Positions 36,334 to 46,249 of a stretch of 64,000 nucleotides of DNA are shown here, one piece after another. The DNA is taken from the NCBI GenBank assembly GCA_003249215.1, contig QKJR01000043.1:1-64000 (forward strand). Direction: 5' to 3'. Source of the DNA: Rhodobacterales bacterium (GTDB lineage: Bacteria; Pseudomonadota; Alphaproteobacteria; Rhodobacterales; Rhodobacteraceae). The position numbers were made by a program, and so were the translations under genes. The notes beneath the pieces are model-generated. The model did no database searches. It was not told the origin of the DNA and saw nothing but the letters and a program-made list of their open reading frames with translations. The number at the start of each line of letters is the position of its first letter. Position 1 is the first letter of the stretch.

Positions 36334-38163
36334 TCAGTCCTGCCCCCCCGGCGCGGCGAACCCCGCCACCCCGGCCGATCCGCCGAATTGCTGATCGAAG
36401 AGCCCCTTGAAGGCGCCGCCCGCCGCGAGCAGTTCGCGCGCGGTGCCGCCCTCGACCACACGCCCGCGGTCGAGCACATAGATCCGGTCGGCCTCGAGAA
36501 TCGTCGAGAGCCGGTGCGCGATGACGATCGTCGTCACCCCCTCGGTCACCTTGGCCAGCGCATCCTTGATCAGCGCCTCGGAGGTGGCGTCGAGCGCGCT
36601 CGTCGCCTCGTCGAGGAGCAGGATCTCGGCGCGGCGCAGGAAGGCCCGCGCGATCGACAGACGTTGACGCTGACCGCCCGAGAGGAAGGCGCCATTCTCG
36701 CCCACCTGCGTTTCGTAGCCCTGCGGCAACGCCTCGATGAACTCATGCGCATGGGCGGCGCGGGCGGCCTCGAAGACCTCCTCGTCGCTCGCGTCGGGGC
36801 GCGAGACGCGGATATTCTCCATCACCGAGGTCGAGAACAGAAAGGTGTCCTGACCGACGAAGGACATCTTCGAGCGCAGGCTCTCGAAGGTCACGCCGCG
36901 GATGTCCTGGCCATCGACCTCGACCGTGCCCGCGCTCGGATCGTAGAGCCGCATCGCGAGATTGAGCAGCGTCGACTTGCCCGAGCCCGAAGGCCCGACC
37001 AGCGCGGTGGTCTGCCCGGCCGGGAAGGTAAGCTCGATATCGTCGAGCACATGCGCCCCGTCGCGATAGGCAAACCGCAGCCCCTTCATCTCGACGAGAC
37101 CCGGGCCCGGGCGCAGGTCGACCGCATCCTCGGCCTCGGTGATCGTCTCGGCCTGATCGAGCAGCTCGAACATCATCCGCACCCCGACCGAGAGCGCCTC
37201 GATGCTCACCCGCATCCGCGAGAGGCGCTTGGCCGGCTCATAGGCCATCAGGAGCGCGGTGACGAAGGACATGAGCTGCCCGGGCGTCGTGACCTCGCCG
37301 CCGAAGGTGCCGAAGGCGCTCAGCCAGACGACGCCGGCGATGGCAAAGCCCGAAAGCGTCTCCATCAGCGGAGAGGTGATCGCCTCGAGCCGCGAGATCG
37401 CATTGGCGCGGGTCTCAACCTGCTTGACCGCGGCCTCCATCCGGCCGTTCATCCGCCCCTCGAGCGAGAAGATCTTGATGATCCGGATCCCGTTCGAGGT
37501 CTCCTGCATCACCTTGATGATCTCGGCGAGCGAGGCCATTTCCTTTTGCATGATCTCGCGCACGCGGCGCAGGATCAGCCGCAGCCCGAACATCGCCGCC
37601 GGCCCCACGATCAGCGACACCATCGAGAGCACCGGCTGCTGATAGACCATCACCGCGATCAGCCCGACGAGCGTGAGCAGGTCGCGCACCATCGAGGTGA
37701 CGATCAGGTCGATCAGCCCGCGTGCCGCCTGCGCCGATTGCGTGACCCGCATCAGCAGGTCCGAGCTCTCGGTGAGGTTGAAGAACGACACCCCCTGCCG
37801 CATCAGCTTGCGATAGAGCTTGAGCTGCTGGCGCGCCACGATCCGGTTGCCCGCGCGCGACATGAAGACGACCTGGGTATAGTTGGCGATGCCCTTGGCG
37901 ACGAAGATCGCCATCACCAGAAGCGCGACCCCGGTGACCCGCATCCGGTCCGAGGAATTCAGCGCGTCGATGATCTTTTCCATCACCCAGGCGGTGGCGG
38001 CCGACGTGCCCGCAACCGCGAACATCGCGGTGACCGCGATCGCATAGAGCCCGCCCTGTTCGCGCAGCCCCTCGAGCAGGAGCCGCCCGATCAGGCTCGC
38101 GCGGAAGCCGCCAAGGCGCCGCCCCAGCCAGGAGGGTTTCGGATCGGCGATCGGTTGGGTCAT
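36334..38163 (-). CDS. ABC exporter with fused membrane and ATPase domains (MsbA-like)
   Basis: A 609-residue half-transporter that works as a dimer. Six membrane helices span about residues 35-330. The ATPase domain follows, with Walker A GPSGSGKST near 392, signature LSGGQRQRLS near 492, Walker B ILLLDEATSALD near 513 and the H-loop IVIAHRLST near 547. It resembles MsbA/multidrug and lipid exporters. The LptE-like lipoprotein downstream makes lipid or LPS export plausible, but drug export cannot be excluded. Confidence 0.88.
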   Translation of the reverse strand: MTQPIADPKPSWLGRRLGGFRASLIGRLLLEGLREQGGLYAIAVTAMFAVAGTSAATAWVMEKIIDALNSSDRMRVTGVALLVMAIFVAKGIANYTQVVFMSRAGNRIVARQQLKLYRKLMRQGVSFFNLTESSDLLMRVTQSAQAARGLIDLIVTSMVRDLLTLVGLIAVMVYQQPVLSMVSLIVGPAAMFGLRLILRRVREIMQKEMASLAEIIKVMQETSNGIRIIKIFSLEGRMNGRMEAAVKQVETRANAISRLEAITSPLMETLSGFAIAGVVWLSAFGTFGGEVTTPGQLMSFVTALLMAYEPAKRLSRMRVSIEALSVGVRMMFELLDQAETITEAEDAVDLRPGPGLVEMKGLRFAYRDGAHVLDDIELTFPAGQTTALVGPSGSGKSTLLNLAMRLYDPSAGTVEVDGQDIRGVTFESLRSKMSFVGQDTFLFSTSVMENIRVSRPDASDEEVFEAARAAHAHEFIEALPQGYETQVGENGAFLSGGQRQRLSIARAFLRRAEILLLDEATSALDATSEALIKDALAKVTEGVTTIVIAHRLSTILEADRIYVLDRGRVVEGGTARELLAAGGAFKGLFDQQFGGSAGVAGFAAPGGQD

Positions 38164-38631
38164 GCGGTCTTTCCATGCTGCGGCCCGGGCGGGACCGGCC
38201 GGGCCTTCCTAGCAATCTTGGCCCCCGAGATAAAGCGTCGCGCAGGCTCCGACAAGGGCGCGGGCCGCGGAGCCCCGGGGCAGCGGCCGCAAAGCGCCGG
38301 TGAGGTCGCGCCCCGCAACGCCCGGCTCCACGCGCCCCGCGCCCTTGTCGGTTGGGGCAAAGGGGGCCCTGCCCCCTCGCCCGTGCCGGGCTCACCCCCG
38401 GGATATTTGGATCAGGTTGAAGGCAAGACGCGGTGGCGATGACCCGGCCGCAGTGACAGGCGCGGGGCGGCGCGGGCGATCTCGGGGCCGGTCGAGGGGC
38501 AGCAGGGCGGCGCCCAAAAAACGGGCGGTTGCCTGATTTTATCTCCAAATTTTTGCGTTTGCCGCAGGTTTAGGGGTGAAGCCCCGGCAAGCGCCCCCTA
38601 ATCTGCCCCAAAGCAGCAGCGAGCGGGCGAC
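38164..38631. other. Intergenic region with one half-element of the family repeat
   Basis: This region of about 470 bases separates the divergent ABC exporter and DUF2126 genes. The CCCCGGGATATTT core of the intergenic repeat lies at 38398-38410, preceded by GGGGGCCCTGCCCCC. The opposite arm is absent. The rest is GC-rich with no convincing frame. The promoters of both flanking genes must lie here, but I cannot point to them. Confidence 0.6.
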
Positions 38632-41600
38632 ATGGCGATCTACGCATCCATCCACCATCTGACCCATTACATCTATGACCGGCCGGTGACGCTCGGCCCG
38701 CAGATCATCCGTCTGCGCCCCGCGCCGCATTCGCGCACCCGGGTCATCTCGCATTCGCTCAAGGTCTCGCCCGGCGGGCATTTCGTGAACCACCAGCAGG
38801 ACCCCTATGGCAACTGGCTGGCGCGCTTCGTCTTTCCGGAGCCGGTGACCGAGCTCAAGATCGAGGTCGATCTGGTCGCCGACATGACGGTCTACAACCC
38901 GTTCGATTTCTTCGTCGAGGAAAGCGCCGAGCACTGGCCCTTCGAGTATCCGGCCGAGCTGCGCGACGATCTGGTGATCTATCGCACGCCCGAACCCGAG
39001 GGCCCGCTTCTGGCGCAATTCGTGGGCTCGATCGACTTCGCCCGCACCCGCACGGTCGATTTCCTTGTCGGCCTCAATGCCCGCATTGCGCAGGAAATCA
39101 ACTATACGATCCGGATGGAGCCCGGGGTGCAAACGCCCGACGAGACGCTGGAAAAGCGGATCGGCTCGTGCCGCGATTCGAGCTGGCTTCTGGTGCAGGT
39201 GCTGCGCCATCTGGGCTTTGCCGCGCGCTTCGTGTCAGGCTATCTCATTCAGCTCGCCCCGGACGTCAAATCGCTCGACGGCCCCTCGGGGACCGATCAC
39301 GATTTCACCGATCTGCACGCCTGGTGCGAGGTGTTCCTGCCCGGCGCGGGCTGGATCGGGCTCGATCCGACCTCGGGCCTGCTGACCGGCGAGAGTCATA
39401 TCCCGCTTTCGGCCACGCCGCATTACCGCAACGCCGCGCCGATCACCGGCGGCTTCACCGCGGCCGGTGCGCCCGAGGTCAGCTTCGAATTCGACATGCA
39501 GGTCAAGCGCGTGGCCGAGCATCCGCGGATCACCAAGCCCTTCTCGGATGAGGCCTGGGACCGGCTCAACGCGCTCGGCCAGAAGGTCGACGAGGAACTG
39601 GCCAAGGGCGATGTGCGGCTGACGATGGGCGGCGAGCCGACCTTCGTCTCGATCGACGATTTCGAAACCGCCGAATGGAACACCGCCGCGGTGGGGCCGC
39701 AGAAACGCGGGCTCGCCGATGCGCTGATCCGGCGGCTGCAGACGCGCTTCGCGCCCGGTGGCTTCCTGCATTACGGTCAGGGCAAGTGGTATCCGGGCGA
39801 GAGCCTGCCGCGCTGGACCTTCTCGCTCTACTGGCGGCGCGACGGGGCGCCGGTCTGGAAAAACCCCGATCTGATCGCCAAGGAAGACACGCCGCAGCCT
39901 GCGGGCCCGAAAGAGGCCGGCCGCTTCATGGCGCGCTTCGCCACCCGCCTCGGGCTCGATGCGGCCTATGCCCAGCCCGCCTTCGAGGATCCGGCCGAAT
40001 GGATCCTCAAGGAGGCCAACCTGCCCTCGAACGTGAGCCCGGAAAATTCCAAGCTCAAGAACCCCGAGGACCGGGCGCGCTATGCCCGGGTCTTCAACCG
40101 CGGCCTGACCGAGCCCGCGGGCTATGTGCTGCCCTTGCAACGCTGGTGGCAGGCGGCCGACAAGCCGGCGAACTGGCGCTCGGAGCTGTGGAAGCCGCGG
40201 CGCGGGCATATCTTCCTCATTCCGGGTGACAGCCCGGTGGGCTTCCGCCTGCCGCTCAACGCCCTGCCCTATATCCCGCCCGCACAATATCCCTACAGCT
40301 ATCCGGCCGATCCGACGATCCCGATGGCGCCCCTGCCCGATTTCCACGCCCGCCTCGAGGCCCGCCGCCGTGCCGTGCAGGCCGAAATCGACCGCCTCGC
40401 CGCCGAGGAGGCCGAGCGCGCCGCGCTGCTGCCCCCGGTCACGCCCGGCCATGCGCAGGGCTCGGTCGCCGGCGCCCCGCCCGACCCCGACGCGCAGGAA
40501 CGCCAGAGCTTCGTGCCGCAGGATACCCATCTGGGCGATGGCGTCGATCCGGCCGGCGGCTGGGTGCGCACCGCGATCACGCTCGAGCCCCGCGACGGGC
40601 GGCTCAACCTCTTCATGCCGCCCTGTGACACGCTCGAGGATTATCTCGAACTGATCGCCGCGGCCGAGGAAACCGCCGCCGATCTGAACATGCCGATCCA
40701 TATCGAGGGCTATTCGCCGCCGAACGATCCGCGCCTCAATGTGATCCGCGTCGCCCCCGATCCGGGCGTGATCGAGGTCAATATCCACCCCGCCCATAGC
40801 TGGGAGGATTGCGTCGCCACCACCGAGGCGATCTATGAAGAGGCGCGGTTTGCCCGCCTCGGCGCCGACAAGTTCATGATCGACGGGCGCCATACCGGCA
40901 CCGGCGGCGGCAACCACGTGGTGGTCGGCGGCGCCACCCCGAACGACAGCCCCTTCCTGCGCCGCCCCGATGTGCTCAAATCGCTGATCCTGATCTGGCA
41001 GCGCCATCCCTGCCTGAGTTACCTGTTCTCGGGCCTCTTCATCGGCCCGACCAGCCAGGCGCCGCGCATCGACGAGGCACGCCACGACACGCTCTATGAG
41101 CTCGAGATCGCGCTGGCGCAGATCGGCGATCCGGTGATGGGCGGCCCGCTGCCGCCCGCCTGGCTCGTCGACCGGCTCTTGCGCAACATGCTGACCGATG
41201 TCACCGGCAACACCCACCGCGCCGAGATCTGCATCGACAAGCTCTATTCGCCCGATGGCCCCACCGGCCGCCTCGGCCTTGTCGAATTCCGCGGCTTCGA
41301 GATGCCGCCGCATCCGCGGATGAGCCTTGCCCAGCAACTCCTCCTGCGCGGGATCATCGCGCGGGCCTGGAACGCGCCGGTGCATGGCAAGCCGGTGCGT
41401 TGGGGCACGGTGCTGCATGACCGCTTCATGCTGCCGCATTTCCTGTGGGAGGATCTGCTGAGCCTGCTCGCCGATCTGCGCGATCATGGCTTCGACTTCG
41501 ACCCGGTCTGGTTCGAGGCGCAGGCCGAGTTTCGCTTCCCGTTCTGCGGGCAGATCCAGGCCGAGGGCGTGCATCTCGAGGTGCGGCAGGCGCTCGAACC

Positions 41601-42087
41601 CTGGCACGTGCTGGGCGAGACCGGGGCGATCGGCGGCACGGTGCGCTATACCGACAGCTCGGTCGAGCGGCTGCAGGTCAAGATGACCACGCTGCATCAG
41701 GACCGCTACAAGATCATGTGCAACCGCCGCCCGGTGCCGCTTGCGCGCGCGCAGACCGCGGGCGTCTCGGTCGGCGGTGTGCGGTTCAAGGCCTGGCAGC
41801 CGCCCGAGTCGTTGCATCCGACGCTGCCGGTCAACACGCCGCTCACCTTCGACATCTACGACACCTGGACGGGACGCGCGCTCGCGGGCTGCACCTATCA
41901 CGTGGCCCATCCCGGCGGGCGCAACTACGACACCTTCCCGGTCAATGCCTATGAGGCCGAGGCGCGGCGCCTTGCACGGTTCGAACCCTATGGCCATGCG
42001 CCCGGGGCTTACGTTCCGGCAACCGAGATTCCGCACCCCGAATTCCCGTTGACCCTTGACCTGCGCCGTCCGATAGGGCTCGTCTGA
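38632..42087 (+). CDS. Transglutaminase-like/DUF2126 protein of the ATP-grasp peptide cluster
   Basis: An 1151-residue cytoplasmic protein. Residues 1-100 form the beta-rich N-domain found ahead of bacterial transglutaminases ([19 protein letters not shown]). The transglutaminase-like peptidase follows with catalytic C180 (GSCRDSSW), H229 (LHAWCEVF) and D245 (GLDPTSG). From about residue 320 to the end is DUF2126, which opens [13 protein letters not shown] and is related to amidoligase-type glutamine-synthetase folds in its C-terminal half. Its family co-occurs with the two genes that follow. The likely role is to make or break isopeptide or amide bonds. The end is 19 bases before the next start. 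Confidence 0.9.
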   Translation: MAIYASIHHLTHYIYDRPVTLGPQIIRLRPAPHSRTRVISHSLKVSPGGHFVNHQQDPYGNWLARFVFPEPVTELKIEVDLVADMTVYNPFDFFVEESAEHWPFEYPAELRDDLVIYRTPEPEGPLLAQFVGSIDFARTRTVDFLVGLNARIAQEINYTIRMEPGVQTPDETLEKRIGSCRDSSWLLVQVLRHLGFAARFVSGYLIQLAPDVKSLDGPSGTDHDFTDLHAWCEVFLPGAGWIGLDPTSGLLTGESHIPLSATPHYRNAAPITGGFTAAGAPEVSFEFDMQVKRVAEHPRITKPFSDEAWDRLNALGQKVDEELAKGDVRLTMGGEPTFVSIDDFETAEWNTAAVGPQKRGLADALIRRLQTRFAPGGFLHYGQGKWYPGESLPRWTFSLYWRRDGAPVWKNPDLIAKEDTPQPAGPKEAGRFMARFATRLGLDAAYAQPAFEDPAEWILKEANLPSNVSPENSKLKNPEDRARYARVFNRGLTEPAGYVLPLQRWWQAADKPANWRSELWKPRRGHIFLIPGDSPVGFRLPLNALPYIPPAQYPYSYPADPTIPMAPLPDFHARLEARRRAVQAEIDRLAAEEAERAALLPPVTPGHAQGSVAGAPPDPDAQERQSFVPQDTHLGDGVDPAGGWVRTAITLEPRDGRLNLFMPPCDTLEDYLELIAAAEETAADLNMPIHIEGYSPPNDPRLNVIRVAPDPGVIEVNIHPAHSWEDCVATTEAIYEEARFARLGADKFMIDGRHTGTGGGNHVVVGGATPNDSPFLRRPDVLKSLILIWQRHPCLSYLFSGLFIGPTSQAPRIDEARHDTLYELEIALAQIGDPVMGGPLPPAWLVDRLLRNMLTDVTGNTHRAEICIDKLYSPDGPTGRLGLVEFRGFEMPPHPRMSLAQQLLLRGIIARAWNAPVHGKPVRWGTVLHDRFMLPHFLWEDLLSLLADLRDHGFDFDPVWFEAQAEFRFPFCGQIQAEGVHLEVRQALEPWHVLGETGAIGGTVRYTDSSVERLQVKMTTLHQDRYKIMCNRRPVPLARAQTAGVSVGGVRFKAWQPPESLHPTLPVNTPLTFDIYDTWTGRALAGCTYHVAHPGGRNYDTFPVNAYEAEARRLARFEPYGHAPGAYVPATEIPHPEFPLTLDLRRPIGLV

Positions 42088-42106
42088 GACGACTGCAGGA
42101 GCCGAG

Positions 42107-44536
42107 ATGGCCAAGACCGAGCGCCAGACCGCACCGGACCTGTTCGCGGATTACCGGCTGACGACCGGTGTCGCGGATGAGCTTTTCGATGCCCAGGGAC
42201 AGATGCGCCCTGTCTGGCGCCGGTTCGTGGACCGCTTCGCCCGGCTTTCGGCCGCCGAGGTGACGGCCCGTTTCGAGCGCGGCAACCAGTATCTGCGCGA
42301 TGCGGGCGTGTTCTTCCGGCAATATTCGAACGATCCGCTGACCGAACGGGAATGGCCGCTCAGCCATATCCCCGTGATCCTGCACGAGGACGAATGGGAG
42401 CAGATCTGCGAAGGTCTGTCGCAACGCGCCGATCTGCTCGAGGCGGTGATGGCCGACCTCTACGGCGAGGGCAAACTGGTGAGTGGCGGGCACCTGCCCG
42501 CCGAGCTCGTGGCCGGATCGAAGCAATGGCTGCGCCCAATGGTGGGCGTGACCCCGCGCGGCGGCCATTACCTGCATTTCCTCGCCTTCGAGATCGGCCG
42601 CTCGCCCGATGGCTCGTGGCTCGTGCTGGGCGACCGCACGCAGGCGCCCTCGGGCGCGGGCTTCGCGCTCGAGAACCGGATGGCGACGGGGCGCATTTTC
42701 CCCGAACGCTTCCCGCGCGCCCATATCCACCGGCTGGCGGGCTTCTTTCAGGGCTATCGTCAGGCGCTCGAACGGCTCTCACGCGGGCCGGGCGGCGAAA
42801 TACGCACCCCCGCGATCCTGACCCCGGGCCCCTCGAACGACACCTATTACGAACATACCTATATCGCGCGCTATCTCGGGCTCGCGCTGCTCGAAGGCGA
42901 GGATCTGCTGGTCGAGAACGCGCAGGCCATGGTGCGCACGATCGAAGGGCCGAAACCCTTGGGCGCGCTCTGGCGCCGGATCGACGCGATCTTCGCCGAT
43001 CCGCTCGAATTCGACGCGGGCTCGGAGATCGGCACGCCGGGGCTGATGGAGGCGGTGCGCGGCGGTAACCTCGCCATGGTCAACGCGCTCGGCTCGGGCG
43101 TTCTCGAGATGCGGGCGCTGATGGCCTTCCTGCCGCGGATCTCGCAGGTTCTGACCGGCAAGCCGCTCGCGCTGCCGAATATCGCGACCTGGTGGTGCGG
43201 CGGCACGCGCGAGCGCAAATATGTCGAAGCCAATGCCGAGCGGATGATGATCGGTTCGGCCCATGCGGTCGATCTGCCCTTCGATCTGGGCGCCACCACC
43301 GCGCTCGGCGGGCGCTTCCGCGGGGCTGCGCGCGAGAGCATTGCCGAATGGCTCGCGACCGAGGGCACCCATCTCGTCGGGCAGGAGGCGGTCACCCTCT
43401 CGACGACCCCGGCCTGGGTCGAGACCGAGGGCCCGACGCCCGAGGGCGAGCCCACCGGCCGTGTCCTGCCCTGCCCGATGACGGTGCGGGTCTTCGCGGC
43501 GCGCACCGCGCAGGGCTGGACCTTCATGAAGGGCGGCTATGCGCGGATCGGCCGTTCGGGCGATGCGACGGCGCTTGCGATGCAGCGCGGCGGCGCGGTC
43601 TCGGATGTCTGGATCGTCTCGGATCGCCCGGTGCCGGCTCATTCGCTCGCCCCCGAGGGCGATTTCCGCCGTGCCGCCCCCGGCATCCTGCCCGCGCGCT
43701 CGGCCGACAACCTGTTCTGGCTTGGCCGCTATGTCGAGCGCACCGAGGATGCGATCCGCCTCATCCGTGCCTATCACCTGCGCCTCGCGGCGACCGACAA
43801 CCCCGGCGACCCGCGTCTGCGGCTCTTGCGCGCCTTCCTCGGCGGCTATGGTTTCGACGTCACTCAGGCGGTGCCCGACACGCTGATCGGGCGCATCGAG
43901 ACGGCACGCGCCTGCGCCGCCAAGGTGCGCGACCGCTTCTCGACCGATGGCTGGGCGGCGCTCAAGGACCTCGACAAGACCGCGCGGCAGATGACCCGCA
44001 CCGCGAAACCGGGCGACGATGCGGCGCGTGCGATGTCGGTTCTGGTGCGCAAGATCACCGGCTTTTCCGGCCTCGTGCATGAAAACATGTATCGCTTCGA
44101 GGGCTGGCGGTTCCTCTCGCTCGGGCGCAAGCTCGAACGCGCGGACGCGCTCGCGGCACTCCTGCGCGCCTTTGCCGATCCGGCCGCACCACCCGGCTCG
44201 CTCGATCTGGCCGTCGAGGTGGGCGACAGCGTGATCACGCATCAACGCCGCTACCGGGTCGAGACCTCGCGCGATACGGTCGTCGATCTTCTGGCGCTCG
44301 ATGCCGACAACCCGCGCGCGATCCTGTTCCAGTTGCGCGAGATGCGCAAACTGGTCGAAAACCTGCCCAATGCCTATGAAAACGGCCGCCTCGGTCCGCT
44401 CCTGCGCGCAATCTCGCCGCTGGAAAGTGCGCTCTCGGTCGCCGAGCCCGCCGAGATCACTAGCGAGCGGCTGATCGAACTACGTGGCGCGATCGCGGGG
44501 CTCTCCGACATCATCGCCACGTCCTATCTGCGCTAG
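42107..44536 (+). CDS. Circularly permuted ATP-grasp amidoligase fused to an alpha-E domain
   Basis: An 809-residue protein that joins two parts usually encoded by separate genes. Residues about 1-515 are a circularly permuted type 2 ATP-grasp domain (RFERGNQYLRDAGVFFRQYS; VVGVTPRGGHYLHF region; TPGPSNDTYYEHTYIAR). It should ligate an amine to a carboxylate through an acyl phosphate. From about 528 is an alpha-E domain (RSADNLFWLGRYVERTEDAIRL), an all-helical domain with conserved acidic residues and unknown role. The fusion suggests the two act together at one stoichiometry. The next gene starts nine bases after the stop. Confidence 0.9.
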   Translation: MAKTERQTAPDLFADYRLTTGVADELFDAQGQMRPVWRRFVDRFARLSAAEVTARFERGNQYLRDAGVFFRQYSNDPLTEREWPLSHIPVILHEDEWEQICEGLSQRADLLEAVMADLYGEGKLVSGGHLPAELVAGSKQWLRPMVGVTPRGGHYLHFLAFEIGRSPDGSWLVLGDRTQAPSGAGFALENRMATGRIFPERFPRAHIHRLAGFFQGYRQALERLSRGPGGEIRTPAILTPGPSNDTYYEHTYIARYLGLALLEGEDLLVENAQAMVRTIEGPKPLGALWRRIDAIFADPLEFDAGSEIGTPGLMEAVRGGNLAMVNALGSGVLEMRALMAFLPRISQVLTGKPLALPNIATWWCGGTRERKYVEANAERMMIGSAHAVDLPFDLGATTALGGRFRGAARESIAEWLATEGTHLVGQEAVTLSTTPAWVETEGPTPEGEPTGRVLPCPMTVRVFAARTAQGWTFMKGGYARIGRSGDATALAMQRGGAVSDVWIVSDRPVPAHSLAPEGDFRRAAPGILPARSADNLFWLGRYVERTEDAIRLIRAYHLRLAATDNPGDPRLRLLRAFLGGYGFDVTQAVPDTLIGRIETARACAAKVRDRFSTDGWAALKDLDKTARQMTRTAKPGDDAARAMSVLVRKITGFSGLVHENMYRFEGWRFLSLGRKLERADALAALLRAFADPAAPPGSLDLAVEVGDSVITHQRRYRVETSRDTVVDLLALDADNPRAILFQLREMRKLVENLPNAYENGRLGPLLRAISPLESALSVAEPAEITSERLIELRGAIAGLSDIIATSYLR

Positions 44537-44545
44537 GGAGGCGTC

Positions 44546-45454
44546 ATGCTCTACGACATCACGCTGCAGATCGACTACAGTTACGCCGCGCCCTCGGACC
44601 GGCTGCGCAACCTGTTGCGCCTGATGCCGCCCGACATTCCGGGCGTTCAGCGGGTGATCCGGCGCAAGCTCACGATCGACCCCGCGCCGGACGAGCGCCG
44701 CGACACCCTCGATTTCTTCGGCAATGCGATGACCTCGGTCGTCTGGCATCGCCCGGTCGAGGCGGTGGGCCTCAATCTGACCGCGCGGATCGAGCGGTTT
44801 CCGGCGCCGCCGCTCCTCGATCTCTCGCCGCCGCATGAGACGCTCGGCGCCGAGATCATCGCCCATGACAGCATCGGTCCCGAGGCGCCGCAGCATTTCC
44901 TCGGCGCTTCGCCGCGTGTCGCCCCCCTGCCCGAGATCACCGCCTTCGCGCGCGACTGCCTCACGCCGCGGATGACCGTTCTGGCCGCGATCGAGGCGGT
45001 GGGCCGCGCGCTGCACCGCGCGATGCGCTTCGATGCCGAGGCGACGACCGTCGACACCACCCCTGCCGAGGCCTTCGCCGCGCGCCACGGCGTGTGCCAA
45101 GATTTCGCCCATGTGATGATCGCGGCGCTGCGCGGGGTGGGCATCCCCGCGGGCTATGTCTCGGGGTTTCTGCGCACCTTCCCGCCGCCCGGTCAGCCGC
45201 GGCTCGAAGGGGCGGATGCGATGCATGCCTGGGTGCGTGCCTGGGCCGGGCCCGACAATGGCTGGGTTGAGTTCGATCCTACCAACGATCAGCGCGCGGG
45301 CACCGATTACGTGACCGTCGCGATCGGGCGCGATTATGCCGATGTCGCGCCGGTTCTGGGCGTCATGCGCTCCTCGGGCGGGCAAGAGAGCCGGCAGGCC
45401 GTCGATGTCCTGCCGCTCGACACCCTGCGCGCCGAGCCCCTGCGCCAGCCGTGA
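44546..45454 (+). CDS. Transglutaminase family protein (second of the cluster)
   Basis: A 302-residue protein. The N-terminal beta domain is LYDITLQIDYSYAAPSDRLRN. The papain-like peptidase has catalytic C184 (HGVCQDFAHV), H227 (DAMHAWVRAW) and D244 (VEFDPTND). Bacterial members of this kind are thought to be peptidases that reverse or process amide links rather than cross-linkers. It is the third gene of the ATP-grasp/alpha-E cluster and is separated from pxpB by only 45 bases, so the six genes from 38632 may share a transcript. Confidence 0.9.
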   Translation: MLYDITLQIDYSYAAPSDRLRNLLRLMPPDIPGVQRVIRRKLTIDPAPDERRDTLDFFGNAMTSVVWHRPVEAVGLNLTARIERFPAPPLLDLSPPHETLGAEIIAHDSIGPEAPQHFLGASPRVAPLPEITAFARDCLTPRMTVLAAIEAVGRALHRAMRFDAEATTVDTTPAEAFAARHGVCQDFAHVMIAALRGVGIPAGYVSGFLRTFPPPGQPRLEGADAMHAWVRAWAGPDNGWVEFDPTNDQRAGTDYVTVAIGRDYADVAPVLGVMRSSGGQESRQAVDVLPLDTLRAEPLRQP

Positions 45455-45499
45455 CCCGCGCAACCCGACCCGAACCTCAATCCCGGCCGCAATGACACG

Positions 45500-46249
45500 A
45501 TGACCGAGCTGCCACCCCCCGACACCGCCGCCCGCCCCGAGATCGTTGCAATGGGGCTCGATGCGCTCGTCGTGCGCTTTGCCGAGCGTTTCACCCCCGA
45601 GGCCAATGCCGCCGCCCGCGCGCTCGCCCGCGATCTCATGGCCGCGCCCCTGCCCGGCCAGACCGAGATCGCGCCGATGCTTGCCTCGGTGCTGATCCGC
45701 TTCGCGCGCGGGCAGACCACGGCCGCCGCTCTGGGTGCGGCGCTCGGCGCCCGCCTCGCCGCGCCGCTGCAGGCCACCGCCACCGCGGGCCGGATCTGGC
45801 ATCTGCCCGCGGCCTTCGACCCCGCGAACGCGCCGCAACTGGCCGAGGTCGCGACGCTGGCCGGCCGCAGCCCCGGGCAGATCGTCGAGGAATTCTGTGC
45901 GACCGAGCTCACCGTCCTCGCCCTCGGCTTCGCTCCCGGCCAACCCTATCTCGGTTTGTTGCCCGAGCATTGGCAGATGCCGCGCATGGAAGCGCTCAAC
46001 CAGCGGGTGCCGCCCGGCGCGATCGCCACCGCGATCCGGCAGGTCGTGCTCTTCGCCAATGCCTCACCGACCGGCTGGCGGATGATCGGGCGCACCGCCT
46101 TCCGCCCGTTTCAGCCCGCGAGCGCGCATCCCTTCCCGCTCGCTTCGGGCGACCGACTGCGCTTTCACGCCATTGCCCCGGCCGAGCTCGCGGCGCTGAT
46201 CGGCGCGGGCGATCCGATGGGCGGCGCGCGGCACGAGGCGGCGCCATGA
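45500..46249 (+). CDS. pxpB: 5-oxoprolinase subunit B
   Basis: A 249-residue protein of the KipI/allophanate hydrolase subunit 1 family. The motif FAPGQPYLGLLPEHWQMPR near 137 and the conserved RQVVLFANASPTGWRMIGRT near 177 are diagnostic. With PxpC it forms the ATP-using part that phosphorylates and opens 5-oxoproline to glutamate. About the first 25 residues are extra compared with the shortest members. It overlaps pxpC by four bases. Confidence 0.92.
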   Translation: MTELPPPDTAARPEIVAMGLDALVVRFAERFTPEANAAARALARDLMAAPLPGQTEIAPMLASVLIRFARGQTTAAALGAALGARLAAPLQATATAGRIWHLPAAFDPANAPQLAEVATLAGRSPGQIVEEFCATELTVLALGFAPGQPYLGLLPEHWQMPRMEALNQRVPPGAIATAIRQVVLFANASPTGWRMIGRTAFRPFQPASAHPFPLASGDRLRFHAIAPAELAALIGAGDPMGGARHEAAP

